Shown: positions 15,333 to 23,003 of the stretch, piece by piece | How the letters are laid out: every line of letters begins with the position of its first letter | How positions within the stretch are numbered: position 1 is the first letter of the stretch | Source: Novosphingobium marinum | Lineage (GTDB): Bacteria; Pseudomonadota; Alphaproteobacteria; Sphingomonadales; Sphingomonadaceae | NCBI RefSeq assembly: GCF_013408095.1 | Contig: NZ_JACBZF010000002.1 | Span: 496,001-560,000 of the forward strand | Length of the DNA stretch: 64,000 bases | Reading direction: 5' to 3' | Notes under the pieces: generated by a model | Database searches by the model: none | Seen by the model: only the letters and a program-made list of their open reading frames with translations | Told to the model about the DNA's origin: nothing | Position numbers and translations under genes: made by a program

Positions 15333-15906
15333 GGATCGCAGGCGACGCAACAGGCCGAATGCTACCGGGAGGAATGATACCAGCCGTTTCGTTCGGCTGG
15401 ACTATCGCCTGCTCCACAGCAACGCCTATCGCAGTCTCACGCCCAATGCTCGCGTCCTGCTGATCGAACTCGGCATGCTCTACAACGGTGACAACAACGG
15501 CTCGCTCTATCTGGGCGTGCAGGATGCCGCCCACCGTATGGGCCTGGCCGATCATCATGCCGCCGGCCGCGCCTTTGACGAGCTGCAATCGCTGGGTTTC
15601 ATCGAGATGACGCAGGATGCTTATTTCGAGGTCAAGGCATCGGAAACGTCACGGGCACGAACCTGGCGTCTCACATGCTTTCCGCGGCCGGGTCGCAAGC
15701 AAGCGGACTGGACATTCATGGAGCGGGAGCCCGAACCGCAGACGGCGGAGCGGCGGCGAATGGAACGCGGTCAGCGCGCCTTGAAGGCATACCGGAAGGC
15801 CCGCGATCTGAACAAGCTACCGGTGGTGGATTCCACCACGATAAAGAAAAATGCCGGTGGTGGATTCCACCATGATGGCCCTGTTTCGGACGGAGACCGG
15901 TGGTGA
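15313..15906 (+). CDS. Replication-initiator-like winged-helix protein
   Basis: The 197-residue protein has a basic N-terminus (VKDRRRRNRPN) and then a domain like those of phage and plasmid replication initiators: FVRLDYRLLHSNAYRSLTPN, LGVQDAAHRMGLAD as a helix-turn-helix, and AFDELQSLGFIEM. The C-terminus is hydrophilic. Two perfect DNA palindromes lie within its last 90 bases and a third contains its stop codon; each is read in a different codon phase, so the repeats are kept for DNA reasons and not for the protein. This fits an initiator that binds sites in its own gene, as in many plasmids and satellites. The initiator role is inferred. Confidence 0.65.
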   Translation: MPLPVVKDRRRRNRPNATGRNDTSRFVRLDYRLLHSNAYRSLTPNARVLLIELGMLYNGDNNGSLYLGVQDAAHRMGLADHHAAGRAFDELQSLGFIEMTQDAYFEVKASETSRARTWRLTCFPRPGRKQADWTFMEREPEPQTAERRRMERGQRALKAYRKARDLNKLPVVDSTTIKKNAGGGFHHDGPVSDGDRW

Positions 15907-15974
15907 ATTTCACCACGCGAATCGAGCGTAATGGGGGTTTTCCGCCAAAGCCCTGCGTGGTGGATTCGCACCAC
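15823..15974. repeat. Four palindromic repeats (possible island origin or operator)
   Basis: Copies are at 15823-15839 (GTGGTGGATTCCACCAC), 15857-15873 (last base T), 15900-15916 (GTGGTGAATTTCACCAC) and 15957-15974 (degenerate, GTGGTG-N6-CACCAC). The first and third are perfect 8+1+8 inverted repeats, and the third shows compensating changes in both arms. Start-to-start spacing is 34, 43 and 57 bases. The array begins in the end of the initiator-like gene and extends beyond it. Iterons of a replication origin or sites for an island regulator are the likely meanings. Confidence 0.8.
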
Positions 15975-16254
15975 TACATAGCTATTACCATGCGTACTGT
16001 AGCGCAGCGGTGCGAACTTCGCTGCGTACCCTGTTCGCAAGCTCGTCCGACCTTTGAATGCTTGCGAGACTGGAACTTCTAACTGAACCCAATGCCCGGA
16101 ATGGCATCTGGCAGGAAAAAAGCGGTCCCCTAGCGCTTCGGCTGGATGGACTTGCGAGGTAGGACCCACGGATTTCATGCATCCGATCGCTGCACGTTGA
16201 CTCGATGCCTCGCTCGCATAGCTTGCTGCCCATACCTGAACGAAGGGGCAATTC

Positions 16255-16809
16255 GTGCACAACGGCTTCACCAGAACGCTAATGCCGTTTCTGCTTATCG
16301 CGCCTACGGCCTTGTCTGCGGCCATCCCTGTCAGGCAGCAATGGAAGGTTGGCGAGGAACGAGAGGTCGATGAAGGGATTTACTTCCGGCTCCTCAAGGT
16401 CGAAAGCGGCTGGCGGTTGTGGCGTATCGAGACGCGGGGGAGCGTCGAATGCCGCGCGGTCAAATCTGCTCGCGGACAAGTGCACCCGTTTCCGATCGGT
16501 GCTGGTGCGATGTTTGGCTTTGGTGAGCCCTACATCACGATCTGGAAGCATCGGGGTGAATTGCGGTATTTCTGGAAGGGCGTCGATTTTGAGAACTCGA
16601 TGGTGCAGATCAGGCGTCAAGGTGCAAAGTTTTGGGACATCGATAACGGCGAACAGGTCTTCAACGACACCAACGTTGTCGAGGTGAAAATCGGTAGCTG
16701 GGAATATCCCGCTGTCCGTGTTGGCTATCATGAGACCAAAGGGGTGATGGACTTCGCAGGCTGGTCGGCAATGAGAATGGCCGTCGACGAATGTGATGAA
16801 GCCCGATGA
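16255..16809 (+). CDS. Secreted island protein of unknown function
   Basis: The 184-residue protein opens with a cleavable signal peptide (TLMPFLLIAPTALSAA), so it should reach the periplasm or beyond. The mature part is rich in Trp, Tyr and Gly (WKHRGELRYFWKGVDF) and looks like a beta-rich domain; I do not recognise it. The GTG at 16255 has AAGGGG upstream; the ATG at 16282 would also leave a full signal peptide. It is the last gene of the island, separate from the replication module. Confidence 0.55.
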   Translation: MHNGFTRTLMPFLLIAPTALSAAIPVRQQWKVGEEREVDEGIYFRLLKVESGWRLWRIETRGSVECRAVKSARGQVHPFPIGAGAMFGFGEPYITIWKHRGELRYFWKGVDFENSMVQIRRQGAKFWDIDNGEQVFNDTNVVEVKIGSWEYPAVRVGYHETKGVMDFAGWSAMRMAVDECDEAR

Positions 16810-17297
16810 TGTCCCAGCGAGAAACTGGAAGTAACTGTTCCTTACGATCGCGCATGGACGTGACAGAGGGGGACCGAGAAACAACGGTTCTTGGCGGGTT
16901 TCGTCGCCCATAACGCAATGGTGCTTGGCCCCCTGGCGGCAAGAACAATGTTCGAGAGGAGCACTCAGTGCATGTTTTTCGGCCCAACCGGTGGGTCAAG
17001 AACAAGCCACCTGATTGGTGGAGCAGTTGCGGTCAGCGATGGCGGATTCCTGCGCCTTCGCGACCGAGTTATGCAGATTCAAATGGCCCGCCTCCTACCA
17101 AGTCAGATTTGATTGAGAAGCTGCCATCTCCCGAATGCCCCGGCTTTCCGCCATTTTTGACCGCGATTTGTCGCGCAGAGTGTGTAGTCATTCACTCGCC
17201 AGCCGGGACCGGTGATCCTCCCCGACTCGGTCAACGGACCTGCAGCTTCATTCCGGCTGGTGTTCCGGGAGTCGGTTTCAGCGCTCAAGCATCGACT
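16810..17297. other. Gene-poor right end of the island
   Basis: No convincing gene is visible in this stretch. Two short plus-strand frames and one minus-strand frame of 70-110 codons exist, but they lack ribosome binding sites and recognisable motifs. The region may hold remnants of lost cargo and integrase binding sites close to the right attachment site. Confidence 0.5.
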
Positions 17298-17315
17298 TTG
17301 GGGGCCTGATTGGGG
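17298..17315 (+). repeat. Direct repeat near right end of the island
   Basis: This is the second exact copy of TTGGGGGCCTGATTGGGG, in the same orientation as 10119-10136. Similarity extends a few bases further on both sides, with mismatches. Confidence 0.75.
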
Positions 17316-17380
17316 GCTTCTCAAAATTCACATTCCCACAGAACGTCTAAAATAAGCCAATCTTGGCTGCCTATGTGAGC

Positions 17381-17395
17381 CCGTCACCGCCACCA
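17381..17395 (+). other. attR: imperfect copy of the tRNA-Val 3' end
   Basis: CCGTCACCGCCACCA matches the tRNA-Val 3' end with one C missing. It lies 16 bases before the first chromosomal gene on this side. The single-base difference could be natural variation in the element's own site or later decay. Confidence 0.55.
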
Positions 17396-17411
17396 TGGCC
17401 TCAAGGCGGCG

Positions 17412-17984
17412 CTACAGCCCCTCGGCCAGCATCTCCGCGGCTTTCGCGTCGTTCCATTCCATTCCCCCGACATAGCGCCACACTTCGCGGCCCTGCGCGT
17501 CGTAGAGAACGGTCGTCGGCAGCGTGCCCGTGGCGTAATGGAACGAAAGCTGGTTTTCCGGATCGAGCCACGCCTCCAGGTTGTCGCCCCCTTTCTCGCG
17601 CAGGAAATCGGCCACTCCCGATGCGCGCCCGGTGTCCTGCGACACCGTCAGCACCTTCAGTTCCTCGCCACGCTTTGCGGCGACTTCGTCGAGCGTCGGC
17701 AATTCGACGACGCACGGAGCGCACCAGGTCGCCCAGAGGTTCAGGAGCACGGGCTTGCCCCTCAGCGACGGGAGCGAGAGGCTTTCGCCGTCGGCGGTGC
17801 TCACCGTGAAGTCGGGGATCGGCTGTCCGGCCCGGCTGCGGTCGATCACGCCCGCAAGGCTCGGCGCGTTCGATTTGCCCGCGTCATCGCCAGGTTGCGC
17901 CGGGGCGGTGCTTTGCCTATCGCAGCCGCCGGCCATCAGGGCGATCGACAAGGCGAAAAGCGTGAGTGGACGGGACGTGAGCAA
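17412..17984 (-). CDS. TlpA-like thiol:disulfide oxidoreductase lipoprotein
   Basis: The protein has a thioredoxin fold with the active site [14 protein letters not shown] and the cis-Pro stretch [11 protein letters not shown], as in TlpA/ResA proteins that reduce periplasmic disulfides, often for cytochrome maturation. A lipoprotein-type signal ends in ALMAGGC. I chose the TTG at 17984 because GGAG lies nine bases upstream and it gives a normal 21-residue signal. An ATG at 18005 would add MALEPSV and overlap the divergent argH gene further. Even with the TTG start, the two divergent genes overlap by eight bases. Confidence 0.85.
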   Translation of the reverse strand: MLTSRPLTLFALSIALMAGGCDRQSTAPAQPGDDAGKSNAPSLAGVIDRSRAGQPIPDFTVSTADGESLSLPSLRGKPVLLNLWATWCAPCVVELPTLDEVAAKRGEELKVLTVSQDTGRASGVADFLREKGGDNLEAWLDPENQLSFHYATGTLPTTVLYDAQGREVWRYVGGMEWNDAKAAEMLAEGL

Positions 17985-19380
17985 GACGGAAGGCTCCAAT
18001 GCCATGTGGGGCGGGCGGTTCGCCGAGGGACCCTCGGCGATCATGCGCGAGATAAATGCCTCGATCCCCTTCGACAAGGCGCTCTGGCGTCAGGACATCG
18101 CCGCGTCGAAGGCGCACGCGGCGATGCTGGGAGCGCAGGGCATCGTCGCGGCGGCCGATGCCGAGGCGATCATCGAGGGCCTGGAGCGCGTCGCTGCCGA
18201 GTACGAAACCGATGGCGTGCCCGAGGACTGGGACCTCGAAGACATCCACATGACCACCGAAAGCCGGCTTGCCGAACTCATCGGACCGGCGTCGGGCAGG
18301 CTGCATACCGCGCGCAGCCGCAACGACCAGGTGGCGACCGATTTTCGCCTGTGGGTGCGCGATACGATCGACCAGATCGATCGCGGGCTGGAAGCGCTGC
18401 AGGTGGCGTTCGTCTCCCGCGCGGGCGAGCATGCCGGTTCGATCATGCCCGGCTTCACGCACCTGCAGACCGCGCAGCCGGTCACGCTCGGCCACCACCT
18501 GATGGCCTACTATGAGATGATTGCACGGGATCGTTCGCGGTTTTACGACGCCCGGGTGCGCCTCAACAAGTGTCCGCTCGGTTCGGCAGCGCTTGCGGGA
18601 ACTGGATTCCCCATCGACCGGTTGATGACCACGCAGGCGCTCGGCTTCGATGCGCCGACGGCCAACAGCCTCGATGCGGTGTCCGACCGCGACTTCGCGC
18701 TCGATTTCCTCTCGGCGACCGCGCAGTGCGCGCTGCACCTGTCGAGGCTCGCGGAAGAGATGATCGTCTGGGCGAGCCAGCCGTTCGGCTTCATCCGGCT
18801 GCCCGACAGCCTTTCCACCGGCAGCTCGATCATGCCGCAGAAGAAGAACCCTGACGCCGCAGAACTCGTGCGCGGCCATGCCGGGCGCATCGTCGGCTGC
18901 CTGACCGCCCTGATGGTGACGATGAAGGGCCTGCCGCTCGCCTATTCGAAGGACATGCAGGATGACAAGCCGCCCGTGTTCGAAGCCGCCGGCCTCCTCG
19001 CGCTGTCGATCGCCGCGATGGAGGGCATGATCGCCGGCGCGACTTTCAACGTCGAGCGAATGCGCGGCGCCGCCGAACTGGGTTACGCGACGGCGACGGA
19101 CCTGGCCGACTGGCTCGTCCGCAAGAAGGACATCCCTTTCCGTGAGGCGCATCACATCACCGGGGCGGCGGTGAAGCTTGCCGAAAGTCGCGGCGTTGCC
19201 CTCGATGCGCTGTCGCTTGAGGACCTGCAAGGCATCGACAGGAGAATCGACGACGACGTCTACTCGGCGCTTTCCGTCGAAGCTTCGGTGGCGGCTCGTT
19301 GCAGCCACGGCGGCACGGCCCCCGACGAGGTGCGCAAGCGCGTTGCCGAGGCCCGTGCGGAACTGGGGATCGAGCCATGA
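17977..19380 (+). CDS. argH: Argininosuccinate lyase
   Basis: ArgH splits argininosuccinate into arginine and fumarate, the last step of arginine synthesis. The 467-residue sequence shows [14 protein letters not shown] at the N-terminus, [12 protein letters not shown], the catalytic-site stretch [16 protein letters not shown], and the fumarase-superfamily signature [12 protein letters not shown] near residue 285. The start is a GTG at 17977 (VSKTEGSNA before MWGGRF), as homologues carry a few residues before this motif; a GTG 15 bases upstream is also possible. Its 5' end overlaps the divergent tlpA-like gene, so its promoter must lie inside that gene. The stop overlaps the next start (ATGA). 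Confidence 0.96.
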   Translation: MSKTEGSNAMWGGRFAEGPSAIMREINASIPFDKALWRQDIAASKAHAAMLGAQGIVAAADAEAIIEGLERVAAEYETDGVPEDWDLEDIHMTTESRLAELIGPASGRLHTARSRNDQVATDFRLWVRDTIDQIDRGLEALQVAFVSRAGEHAGSIMPGFTHLQTAQPVTLGHHLMAYYEMIARDRSRFYDARVRLNKCPLGSAALAGTGFPIDRLMTTQALGFDAPTANSLDAVSDRDFALDFLSATAQCALHLSRLAEEMIVWASQPFGFIRLPDSLSTGSSIMPQKKNPDAAELVRGHAGRIVGCLTALMVTMKGLPLAYSKDMQDDKPPVFEAAGLLALSIAAMEGMIAGATFNVERMRGAAELGYATATDLADWLVRKKDIPFREAHHITGAAVKLAESRGVALDALSLEDLQGIDRRIDDDVYSALSVEASVAARCSHGGTAPDEVRKRVAEARAELGIEP

Positions 19381-19670
19381 ACGTTCGCGCATTCGCCGCG
19401 CTGCTGATCGTGGCCGGGCTGGCCGCCTGCGGGCAGCGAGGCGATCTCGAACCGAGGCCCGGCCAGTCGCTTCCGGTCGCGCCCTATGGTCGCGAGGAGC
19501 GACCGACCGCCTCCGAACTGCTCGAAACGCCGCCGCTCGCCATGCCCGAGCGAAGCGTGGAACTGCGCCGCCGGTCCGAGGAGCGCGAGGACGATCCGTT
19601 CGACCTGCCCCCGCCCGAAGACGCGTACGACGAGCCCGACGCCGCCACCGGCGTTGCCGATCCGGACTGA
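19377..19670 (+). CDS. lptM: LptM-like small lipoprotein
   Basis: The 97-residue lipoprotein has signal [18 protein letters not shown] and the short conserved start of the mature part, [10 protein letters not shown]. The rest is an acidic, proline-rich tail ([16 protein letters not shown]). Such proteins sit between argH and lysA in many proteobacteria. LptM helps the LptD outer-membrane LPS transporter to mature by promoting correct disulfides. The gene overlaps argH by four bases and lies three bases before lysA, forming one operon. Symbol assigned from motif and context. Confidence 0.75.
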   Translation: MNVRAFAALLIVAGLAACGQRGDLEPRPGQSLPVAPYGREERPTASELLETPPLAMPERSVELRRRSEEREDDPFDLPPPEDAYDEPDAATGVADPD

Positions 19671-19673
19671 GGC

Positions 19674-20933
19674 ATGGACCATTTCGCGCTCAGGAACGGC
19701 GTTCTCCACGCCGAGGACGTCCCGCTTCCCGAAATCGCCGAAGCCGTCGGGACTCCCGTCTACGTCTATTCCCGCGCGACCCTGACACGTCATGCGCGGG
19801 TTTTCCGTGACGCGCTTTCGGCGCTGCCGAAGGTGCACCTGGCGTTCGCGGTGAAGTCCAATCCCAACCTTGCCGTGCTGCGCGTGCTGGGGCGCGAGGG
19901 CTATGGCGCGGACGTCGTGTCCGAAGGCGAGATGGACCGTGCGCTTGCCGCCGGGATCGCGGCGTCCGACATCGTATTCTCCGGGGTTGGCAAGACCCGC
20001 AGGGAACTGCATGCGGCATGCCGTGCCGGGATCGGGCAATTCAACATCGAAAGCGAGGAGGAGGGGCTCGAGCTCTCGCGCGTGGCGGCAGGACTGGGAA
20101 TGCGCGCGCCGGTGGCGCTACGCGTCAATCCCGACGTCGATGCCGGCACTCACTCGAAGATTTCCACGGGCAAGGCCGACAACAAGTTCGGCGTTCCCTA
20201 TCACGAGGCAGCCGGGATCTTCGAGCGTCTGTCCGCGCTCGCTTCGCTCGACATGCGCGGGCTCGCGGTCCACATCGGAAGCCAGATCACCGACCTTGCA
20301 CCTTCGCGCGCGGCGTTCGAGAAAATGGGTGCCCTGATGCGCGAGCTCCGCGGTCGGGGCTTGTCCGTGACGCACATGGACCTCGGTGGCGGGCTCGGCG
20401 TGCCGTACAAGTCCGGAGAGAAATTGCCGGGGCCTGCCGAGTACGGCGCCATGGTCGCGGAGGTCACCGCCGACTGGGACGCCACGATCATGTTCGAGCC
20501 GGGCCGCGTCATTACCGGCAACTCGGGCGTTCTTGTTACCGAGGTCGTGCGGGTAAAGCCGGGTGCGGCCTGCCCGTTCGTGGTCGTCGATGCCGCGATG
20601 AACGACCTGGCGAGGCCGGCGCTGTACGATGCCTGGCACGATTTCGTGGCCGTCCGCCCCTCCGGCGAGCGGATGACCGCGTCCGTTGTGGGCCCGATCT
20701 GCGAATCGTCCGATACCTTCGCCACCGCGCGAAAGATCGACGCGGTCGCGGCAGGCGACCTCGCCGTGTTCCGGACCGCCGGCGCCTATGGCGCGACGAT
20801 GGCAAACACCTACAATTCGCGCGCGCTGGTGCCCGAAGTCATGGTCGACGCAAGCCGCTGGGCGATCGTCGCCAACCGCATCGAACCTGCCACGATCCTG
20901 GCTGCCGAGCGCGTTCCGGAATGGCTTGAATAG
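19674..20933 (+). CDS. lysA: Diaminopimelate decarboxylase
   Basis: LysA converts meso-diaminopimelate to lysine using PLP. The 419-residue protein has the PLP lysine in FAVKSNPNLAVLR (Lys 61), the HIGSQI motif, the phosphate-binding stretch DLGGGLGVPY, FEPGRVITGNSG, and the active-site CES of PICESSDTF contributed across the dimer. Length and motif order are standard. The ATG lies three bases after the lptM-like stop. Confidence 0.96.
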   Translation: MDHFALRNGVLHAEDVPLPEIAEAVGTPVYVYSRATLTRHARVFRDALSALPKVHLAFAVKSNPNLAVLRVLGREGYGADVVSEGEMDRALAAGIAASDIVFSGVGKTRRELHAACRAGIGQFNIESEEEGLELSRVAAGLGMRAPVALRVNPDVDAGTHSKISTGKADNKFGVPYHEAAGIFERLSALASLDMRGLAVHIGSQITDLAPSRAAFEKMGALMRELRGRGLSVTHMDLGGGLGVPYKSGEKLPGPAEYGAMVAEVTADWDATIMFEPGRVITGNSGVLVTEVVRVKPGAACPFVVVDAAMNDLARPALYDAWHDFVAVRPSGERMTASVVGPICESSDTFATARKIDAVAAGDLAVFRTAGAYGATMANTYNSRALVPEVMVDASRWAIVANRIEPATILAAERVPEWLE

Positions 20934-20943
20934 TGCCTGCCCG

Positions 20944-21729
20944 ATGATCTCCTCGCTCCCCCTGTTCCACCGGGTCGCGGGACAACCGGTGATCGTGCTG
21001 GGATCGGGCGAGGCGGCAGAGGCCAAACGGCGGATCGTCGAGCGCGCCGGAGGCGTGGTCGTGGACGACATGCAGGAAGGCATCGACAAGGGCGCCCGCC
21101 TTGCCTTCATCGCCTGCGACGATCCCGATGCGGCACAGGGGGACGCGATCCGGCTGCGGTGCGCGGGCCTTCTGGTCAACGTCGTCGACCGGCCGGAGCT
21201 GTGCGATTTCACCACGCCGTCGATCCTCGACCGCGAGCCGGTGCTGGTGGCCATCGGCACGGGCGGGGCCTCCGCTGGTCTTGCCAAGGCGCTGCGCCTG
21301 CGGCTCGAAGCGCTGCTTCCGCAGTCGCTTGGAGAACTGGCGAGGAAGCTGGGCGGCGCGCGTTCGGCATTGCGCGAACGCCTGCCCGACGCTGGCGAGC
21401 GACGACGCGCTCTCGACGGGGCGCTCGCGGCATCGGGACCGCTCGACCCGCTCGACGAGAATGCGGCGAATTGCGTGGACGAATGGGTTGCCAGCGGGAC
21501 ATCCGGCAGGGGCGGCGGCGTCGTGGAAGTCGTGCTGCGAAGCGCCGATCCGGACGACCTGACCTTGCGTGAAGCGCGGCTGCTCGGCTCTGCCGATCTC
21601 GTCGCGCACGAACCCGGCGTGCCCGCATCGGTCCTCGTCCGCGCGCGGGCCGACGCATCGCGGGTAGCGATCGCGACAGGCGAAACGCCCCGGGCCCCGG
21701 ACGGGCTGGTCGTCATCCTGAGAGCCTGA
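20944..21729 (+). CDS. Siroheme synthase-like protein (precorrin-2 dehydrogenase domain plus vestigial SUMT start)
   Basis: The 261-residue protein starts with the NAD-binding domain of CysG/Met8: LFHRVAGQPVIVLGSGEAA with a GxGxxA loop, LVNVVDRPELCDFTTPSIL and VAIGTGGASAGLAKALR. These enzymes oxidise precorrin-2 to sirohydrochlorin and may chelate iron. After a helical segment, the C-terminal 50 residues (VEVVLRSADPDDLTLREARLL) look like a decayed first strand and loop of a uroporphyrinogen methyltransferase that then stops, while complete CysG proteins continue for about 200 residues. It follows lysA by ten bases. Siroheme serves sulfite or nitrite reductase, neither of which is seen here. 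Confidence 0.82.
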   Translation: MISSLPLFHRVAGQPVIVLGSGEAAEAKRRIVERAGGVVVDDMQEGIDKGARLAFIACDDPDAAQGDAIRLRCAGLLVNVVDRPELCDFTTPSILDREPVLVAIGTGGASAGLAKALRLRLEALLPQSLGELARKLGGARSALRERLPDAGERRRALDGALAASGPLDPLDENAANCVDEWVASGTSGRGGGVVEVVLRSADPDDLTLREARLLGSADLVAHEPGVPASVLVRARADASRVAIATGETPRAPDGLVVILRA

Positions 21730-21818
21730 CCCCGGCAACCTCGCCCGGCATATGTAATATCCCGCAATTACAGAATTTTAACTGGGTTAGCCAACGCTGC
21801 CACCCCAATGGTCCTGCC

Positions 21819-21838
21819 CCGGAGCGCTCCTGCTCCGG
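21819..21838 (+). other. Stem-loop upstream of the 48-aa gene
   Basis: CCGGAGC and GCTCCGG pair around a six-base loop, 25 bases before the small gene start. There is no U run, so it is more likely a leader structure than a terminator. Confidence 0.35.
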
Positions 21839-21863
21839 AACATGCAATCAATGGGGGACCCTG

Positions 21864-22010
21864 ATGAACCTTCCGAAAATCGATCTTTCGATGCTTCCCG
21901 ATCTCGAAAAGCTGACCGGCGTGTTCGGCAGCGTGGCCACCGACCTCGTCCGCCTGCAGTCGGACGATTCGCTCGCCATCATGATGGCCTTCATTTACGA
22001 CCTGAAGTGA
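21864..22010 (+). CDS. Small protein (48 aa), first gene of an unknown operon
   Basis: The ORF encodes a 48-residue amphipathic peptide, MNLPKIDLSMLPDLEKLTGV, then a helical second half ending in IMMAFIYDLK. It has GGGGGA five bases upstream of the ATG, a good ribosome binding site, and it lies 19 bases before the next gene, so it is likely real. I do not recognise it. The composition suggests one or two helices that could bind a membrane or a partner protein from the same operon. Confidence 0.55.
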   Translation: MNLPKIDLSMLPDLEKLTGVFGSVATDLVRLQSDDSLAIMMAFIYDLK

Positions 22011-22029
22011 GGCCGGGGGGTCGGGACGA

Positions 22030-23003
22030 ATGATCGAGCACCCCGACCTGCGCGCGCTGCGGGGCGATCCCGCCCTGCAGCGCAAGGCGCAGGATCGTCT
22101 GTTTGCCGCCGTCGGAGCGTGGCAGGAACGCGATCCCGCCGCCGAGGTCCTTGCCGAGGTGAAAGCATTCGCGCGCGCCCGCTCGCTGGCCGAATGCACC
22201 GCGCTGTCCGCGCTCTTCGAAGATGGCGGCATGGCTGCGATCGAATTCGCCTCCGGCTTCGTCGAACAAGTCGCGCGGACGCTTTCCGAAGCGCCGCTCG
22301 CGCAAGTGCCCTTGCGCCATTTCACCGACGGGTCGCTGTCGACGCTGGTGCTGGCGCGCGAAGGCCCGGTGACGTTGACGCTGGTGTGCACGACGGCCGA
22401 GCGCCTGCGCGGGCTGGCGGAAAGCGAGACTGCGCAGTTTCCCGCCACCGAATGCTGGGAAGTATTCGTGGCGGGGCGCGGACGGGCGGAACTGATCGAG
22501 CGACGGCCTGCTCCGGGTGGTAGCCATTCGATCCGCCGGGCGCCCCTGTCGATCGAGCCTGGCAGGACGGTTTGCCGCGATGCGCAGCGACAGGCGCTGC
22601 ACCTGCTCGCCTGCGACGGAAATCTCGTTTCGCTGCGCCTTCAACGCCGCAAGGCCGGCTTCGCCGCCACGGATGGAATCGGTTTGCGCGACGGCGCGAT
22701 CGTGCGTCGCTCCGCCGGGGACCCCCTTGAAAGCCGCGTCGAACTGGCGATGGCGATCCTCGGAAGGATGGCGCCGACGCAGCGCCGCACATGGCTGCAA
22801 TCGCCCGGGAGAGCGGTAGCCCGGCGTTGCGCTGGCAAGCCCTGCGCGAGTGCCTGTCCCTCGACACGCTCGCTGGATTCACTGTGCTCACGGAAATTGC
22901 CCGCTCGCCGTCCGACGAACTGGCGCCCGCTGCCGGAGCCTTGCGCTCGCAACTTGTCGAGGCCCATCCGGAACTGGACGAGGTTGTGCCATGCCCCGCG
23001 TGA
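22030..23003 (+). pseudogene. Unknown protein gene with a frameshift near 22770
   Basis: The frame from ATG 22030 reads well to about residue 247 (ELAMAILGRM). Past roughly 22770 that frame turns into Arg-rich, low-quality sequence, while the frame one base back continues sensibly (GADAAPHMAAIARE, then LRWQALRECLSLDTLAGF) to a stop at 23003 that overlaps the next gene start by 13 bases. A missing G after GGATGG would explain it. The joined protein would be about 324 residues, soluble and unrecognised. This may be a true mutation, a sequencing error or, less likely, programmed frameshifting. GTCGGGACGA-type spacing gives only a weak ribosome binding site. Confidence 0.65.

Larger units (their letters stand above)
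10007..17395 (+). mobile_element. Integrative genomic island in tRNA-Val (about 7.4 kb)
   Basis: The island runs from the tRNA-Val 3' end to an imperfect copy of that end at 17381-17395. Near each boundary inside it lies an 18-bp direct repeat (10119-10136 and 17298-17315). The gene order is integrase, HEPN-like protein, HsdR_N-like nuclease (minus strand), unknown protein, AlpA-like HTH, two small proteins, replication-initiator-like protein with terminal palindromes, and a secreted protein. No capsid, tail, terminase or conjugation gene is visible. The plan resembles P4-like satellites or phage-inducible islands that carry defence cargo. Average base composition is lower in GC than the flanks, particularly at 12150-13300. 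Confidence 0.85.

Noticed and set aside
15823..15974. CRISPR array
   Set aside because: The repeats are short palindromes with uneven spacing of 34-57 bases and lie partly in a coding sequence; no cas gene is present.
16891..17309. Two plus-strand frames of 73 and 113 codons at the island end
   Set aside because: No ribosome binding site, no recognisable motif and atypical composition; they overlap the direct repeat.
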